Below are positions 21,024 to 22,566 of a stretch of 22,566 nucleotides of DNA, piece by piece. This DNA comes from a virus: the IMG/VR virus record IMGVR_UViG_3300027659_000229, positions 1 through 22,566 of that record. One strand, 5' to 3'. Every line of letters starts with the position of its first letter. The stretch's first letter is position 1. The position numbers and the translations under genes were made by a program. The notes beneath the pieces were generated by a model. That model was given only the letters and a program-made list of their open reading frames with translations, was not told the DNA's origin and did not search any database.

Positions 21024-21142
21024 GGAGCCTGCGCCCCCAGCGCCCGCAACGCTTCCGCCGCATCAGCGCGCGTCGGGAACGGGTAGCCATGGAAGGCGCC
21101 AAGCCCTACCAGATACCACCAGCCGGAAATGCACTTGATCAT
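21020..21142 (-). CDS. 40-aa small protein
   Basis: A short ORF encodes MIKCISGWWYLVGLGAFHGY followed by PFPTRADAAEALRALGAQAP. The first part is aromatic and moderately hydrophobic, the second a helix, as in a tiny soluble domain in which two strands pack against one helix; a membrane segment is unlikely because of the charged second half. Its ATG overlaps the sigma-like gene's stop (TAATG) and its own stop overlaps the next start (ATGA), which supports translation. Function is unknown. Confidence 0.62.
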   Translation of the reverse strand: MIKCISGWWYLVGLGAFHGYPFPTRADAAEALRALGAQAP

Positions 21143-21771
21143 TACATCATCTCCAACATCGCGCGCTTTGCGTCTTCATATTTGGGCGAGTTCAGCTTGT
21201 GCTTTAGCCGCCATTCCACCCTATGCAAAATCTGCCGCACCCGCTCGCGCGTCACTCCGAAATGCTTGGCGGTTGCCTCAAGCGTGGAAGGCTCGCCGCC
21301 TTCCAATCCGTAGTAATGCTTTACAACCGCAATGCCGCGCGCGTCGCTTTTGCCGTCCATAGTCTTCATCGACTCAAGGGCGACCATCAGCGAGTCAACC
21401 GCTTCTTTCACGATAAAGCTGCGCTCAGGATCATAGGCGATCGAAGGCGGCGCCGTGGCCATCAATGCCGGCAGGCTCTCGGCATCAACGTCGCGCGTGA
21501 CGCGGTTTGTTTGCAGCGCGCGGCGCAAAAATGGCGCCGGGAATAAATCTTCTGGCAACCGCTTTAGGGCATACCCTATGCGGACAATGCTATCTCGCAA
21601 TTCGCCGCTTGGCGTGTATGGCGCTAATTTCAGGTTGAGATAAAGCCCGACTGTGGTGTTGTTCACGCCAGATGCCCGCGCCAATTCAATCGCGGTGCTG
21701 AAGCCCGCTTGATCCATTGCGCGAAGCATCACCGCATTCTTGACGGTGACGATTACCCGAATGTCTTTCAT
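21142..21771 (-). CDS. Regulator with sigma-70 region 4 and possible N-terminal HTH
   Basis: This 209-aa protein has an N-terminal region with an HTH-like pattern (STAIELARASGVNNTTVGLY) followed by helices to about residue 80. The C-terminal region closely matches sigma-70 region 4: RGIAVVKHYYGLEGGEPSTL, then EATAKHFGVTRERVRQILHR, the part that contacts the -35 box. Sigma region 2, which binds -10 DNA and core polymerase, is absent, so it is not a complete sigma factor. It may recruit or redirect host polymerase. I start it at 21769-21771, overlapping the upstream stop as TGATG. A GTG three codons earlier is also possible. Confidence 0.8.
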   Translation of the reverse strand: MKDIRVIVTVKNAVMLRAMDQAGFSTAIELARASGVNNTTVGLYLNLKLAPYTPSGELRDSIVRIGYALKRLPEDLFPAPFLRRALQTNRVTRDVDAESLPALMATAPPSIAYDPERSFIVKEAVDSLMVALESMKTMDGKSDARGIAVVKHYYGLEGGEPSTLEATAKHFGVTRERVRQILHRVEWRLKHKLNSPKYEDAKRAMLEMM

Positions 21772-22466
21772 CACGCCCACCTAGCCGGGCCAGGATTGCC
21801 CAAGTCTTTGTTTGTGCCGATGTACGCGGCGCGGTAATGCGCCAAACAATACGGCGAAGCGCAATTCTGACCCCTGGCGTTGGCAATGACCGGCTCAGAA
21901 CAGAAGCGCAGCGGTTCATCATCGCCGCTTACCACCATCTTGCACTGCTTCTCTGAAAAGACCCGGCGCTGATGCAACGCTTGAAGCGGATCAGCGCCGG
22001 GCAAGTTAGCGCCGGGCGGAGGAAAGGACGCCCGGCCACCACGCGCAGAGGGAGGCGCTGCGCTGGTTTTTGCGGCGCGCTGGACAGGGGATGTCCTCTT
22101 TTGTTGCGCGCCGCTCAGCCGGGCACGATGCTCGGCTGAACCCTTTTTAGACACAAGGCCAAGATGCACTGCCCGATATCGTATAGACGCCGGGCTGCGG
22201 TCAAGCTTCTGGCCAATCTGATCAACGTTAAGAAAACCGCCGTAAAGCTGCGTCAGCCACGCGTCTTCCTCTTCCGTCCAAGGCCGCGTGATAGTCGCAA
22301 TGGGCGACACGCGCGGCGCCAGCTTCAAGCGATGCACCCGGCCAATGATGCTGTTCTTGGTGGCGCACATGCGCTGCGCGATGTCCGTCCCGGTATGGCC
22401 TGCATCCCAAAGCGCGCGCAATTGCGCGTCGCGATCTGGCGTCCAAACGCCATTATGCTGGTTCAT
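21771..22466 (-). CDS. GcrA-like transcription regulator
   Basis: The 231-aa protein starts MNQHNGVWTPDRDAQLRALW, continues with DAGHTGTDIAQRMCATKNSI and then IGRVHRLKL. This matches the N-terminal DNA-binding region of GcrA (W-T-x3-x-x-L-x-x-L-W, followed by NAVIGKVHRLGL). A second Myb-like unit follows (RPWTEEEDAWLTQLYGGFLN, then RSPASIRYRAVHLGL). The C-terminus has the Cys/His cluster of GcrA (KQCKMVV, LRFCSEP, CASPYCLAHYRAAY). Host GcrA binds CcrM-methylated GANTC promoters together with sigma70. I start it at the ATG at 22464-22466, with GAGG upstream and an ATGA overlap, rather than nine codons earlier. Confidence 0.82.
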   Translation of the reverse strand: MNQHNGVWTPDRDAQLRALWDAGHTGTDIAQRMCATKNSIIGRVHRLKLAPRVSPIATITRPWTEEEDAWLTQLYGGFLNVDQIGQKLDRSPASIRYRAVHLGLVSKKGSAEHRARLSGAQQKRTSPVQRAAKTSAAPPSARGGRASFPPPGANLPGADPLQALHQRRVFSEKQCKMVVSGDDEPLRFCSEPVIANARGQNCASPYCLAHYRAAYIGTNKDLGNPGPARWA

Positions 22467-22566
22467 GCTGTCCTCTTTCTGCAACGTTCGCACATGCGCT
22501 GGAATTTGCTTTTTGCTTGGAAATCATCACGGCACATCAGGCAGGCGCGCAAAATAGTGTGCGGCG
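22463..22566 (-). CDS. C-terminal part of a small zinc-finger protein (runs off the window)
   Basis: The frame gives 33 residues to a TGA at 22463-22465, which overlaps the GcrA-like start (ATGA). Visible sequence is ACLMCRDDFQAKSKFQRMCE followed by RCRKRTA, with the C-x2-C ... C-x2-C pattern of a zinc finger seen in many small phage proteins. The start may be inside or beyond the window edge. DNA binding is likely but unproven. Confidence 0.7.
   Translation of the reverse strand, partial: PHTILRACLMCRDDFQAKSKFQRMCERCRKRTA

Overview
The window is a stretch of a tailed-phage (or prophage) genome whose host is most likely an alphaproteobacterium. Every gene I accept lies on the minus strand, so the map reads right to left. 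The host inference rests on a GcrA-like regulator (GcrA is an alphaproteobacterial cell-cycle factor), a small protein resembling the 'spike base' family linked to the Rhodobacter gene transfer agent, and high GC. Most neighbouring genes are joined by ATGA, TGATG or TAATG stop/start overlaps, so translation is probably coupled along long operons. I used these overlaps to correct several starts.

Right part (about 22566-14377), early and regulatory: a partial zinc-finger protein, the GcrA-like regulator, a protein combining a possible N-terminal HTH with sigma-70 region 4, a run of very small proteins including five consecutive membrane micro-proteins of 31-44 aa, a VRR-NUC nuclease, a Cys-rich protein, a primase-polymerase/RepA-type helicase fusion (16617-18632), and a gene whose coding sequence carries seven TGTCCCG repeats and a 20-bp palindrome (possible replication origin). 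A DUF551-like protein, an AT-hook-like protein and a 43-aa membrane protein follow. A sigma70-like promoter (15122-15150) then faces two small unknown genes and a small XRE-like HTH protein.

Centre (14376-13203): the most unusual part. A 218-aa gene encodes a stand-alone class II aminoacyl-tRNA synthetase catalytic core, closest by motif to glycyl-tRNA synthetase, with motifs 1-3 present but no anticodon-binding domain. Structured non-coding segments sit on both sides. The upstream leader and the 325-nt downstream gap share an identical 13-nt hairpin-forming motif, and the downstream gap can form six or more hairpins. An 11-codon ORF then couples to the terminase small subunit.

Left part (13202-1), packaging and virion: terminase small and large subunits, spike-base-like protein, a LamG/ConA-like protein, a membrane protein, portal (779 aa), a tail-fibre-like small protein, further virion proteins, a second LamG-like protein, a repeat protein encoded by a 60-bp tandem repeat, scaffold, major capsid protein, decoration-like protein, an intrinsic terminator, an unknown coiled-coil protein, head-tail adaptor and the start of a nozzle-like protein. 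The portal, adaptor and nozzle-like set suggests a short-tailed (podovirus-like) virion. I saw no integrase, lysis genes, tRNA gene, IS element or CRISPR array.
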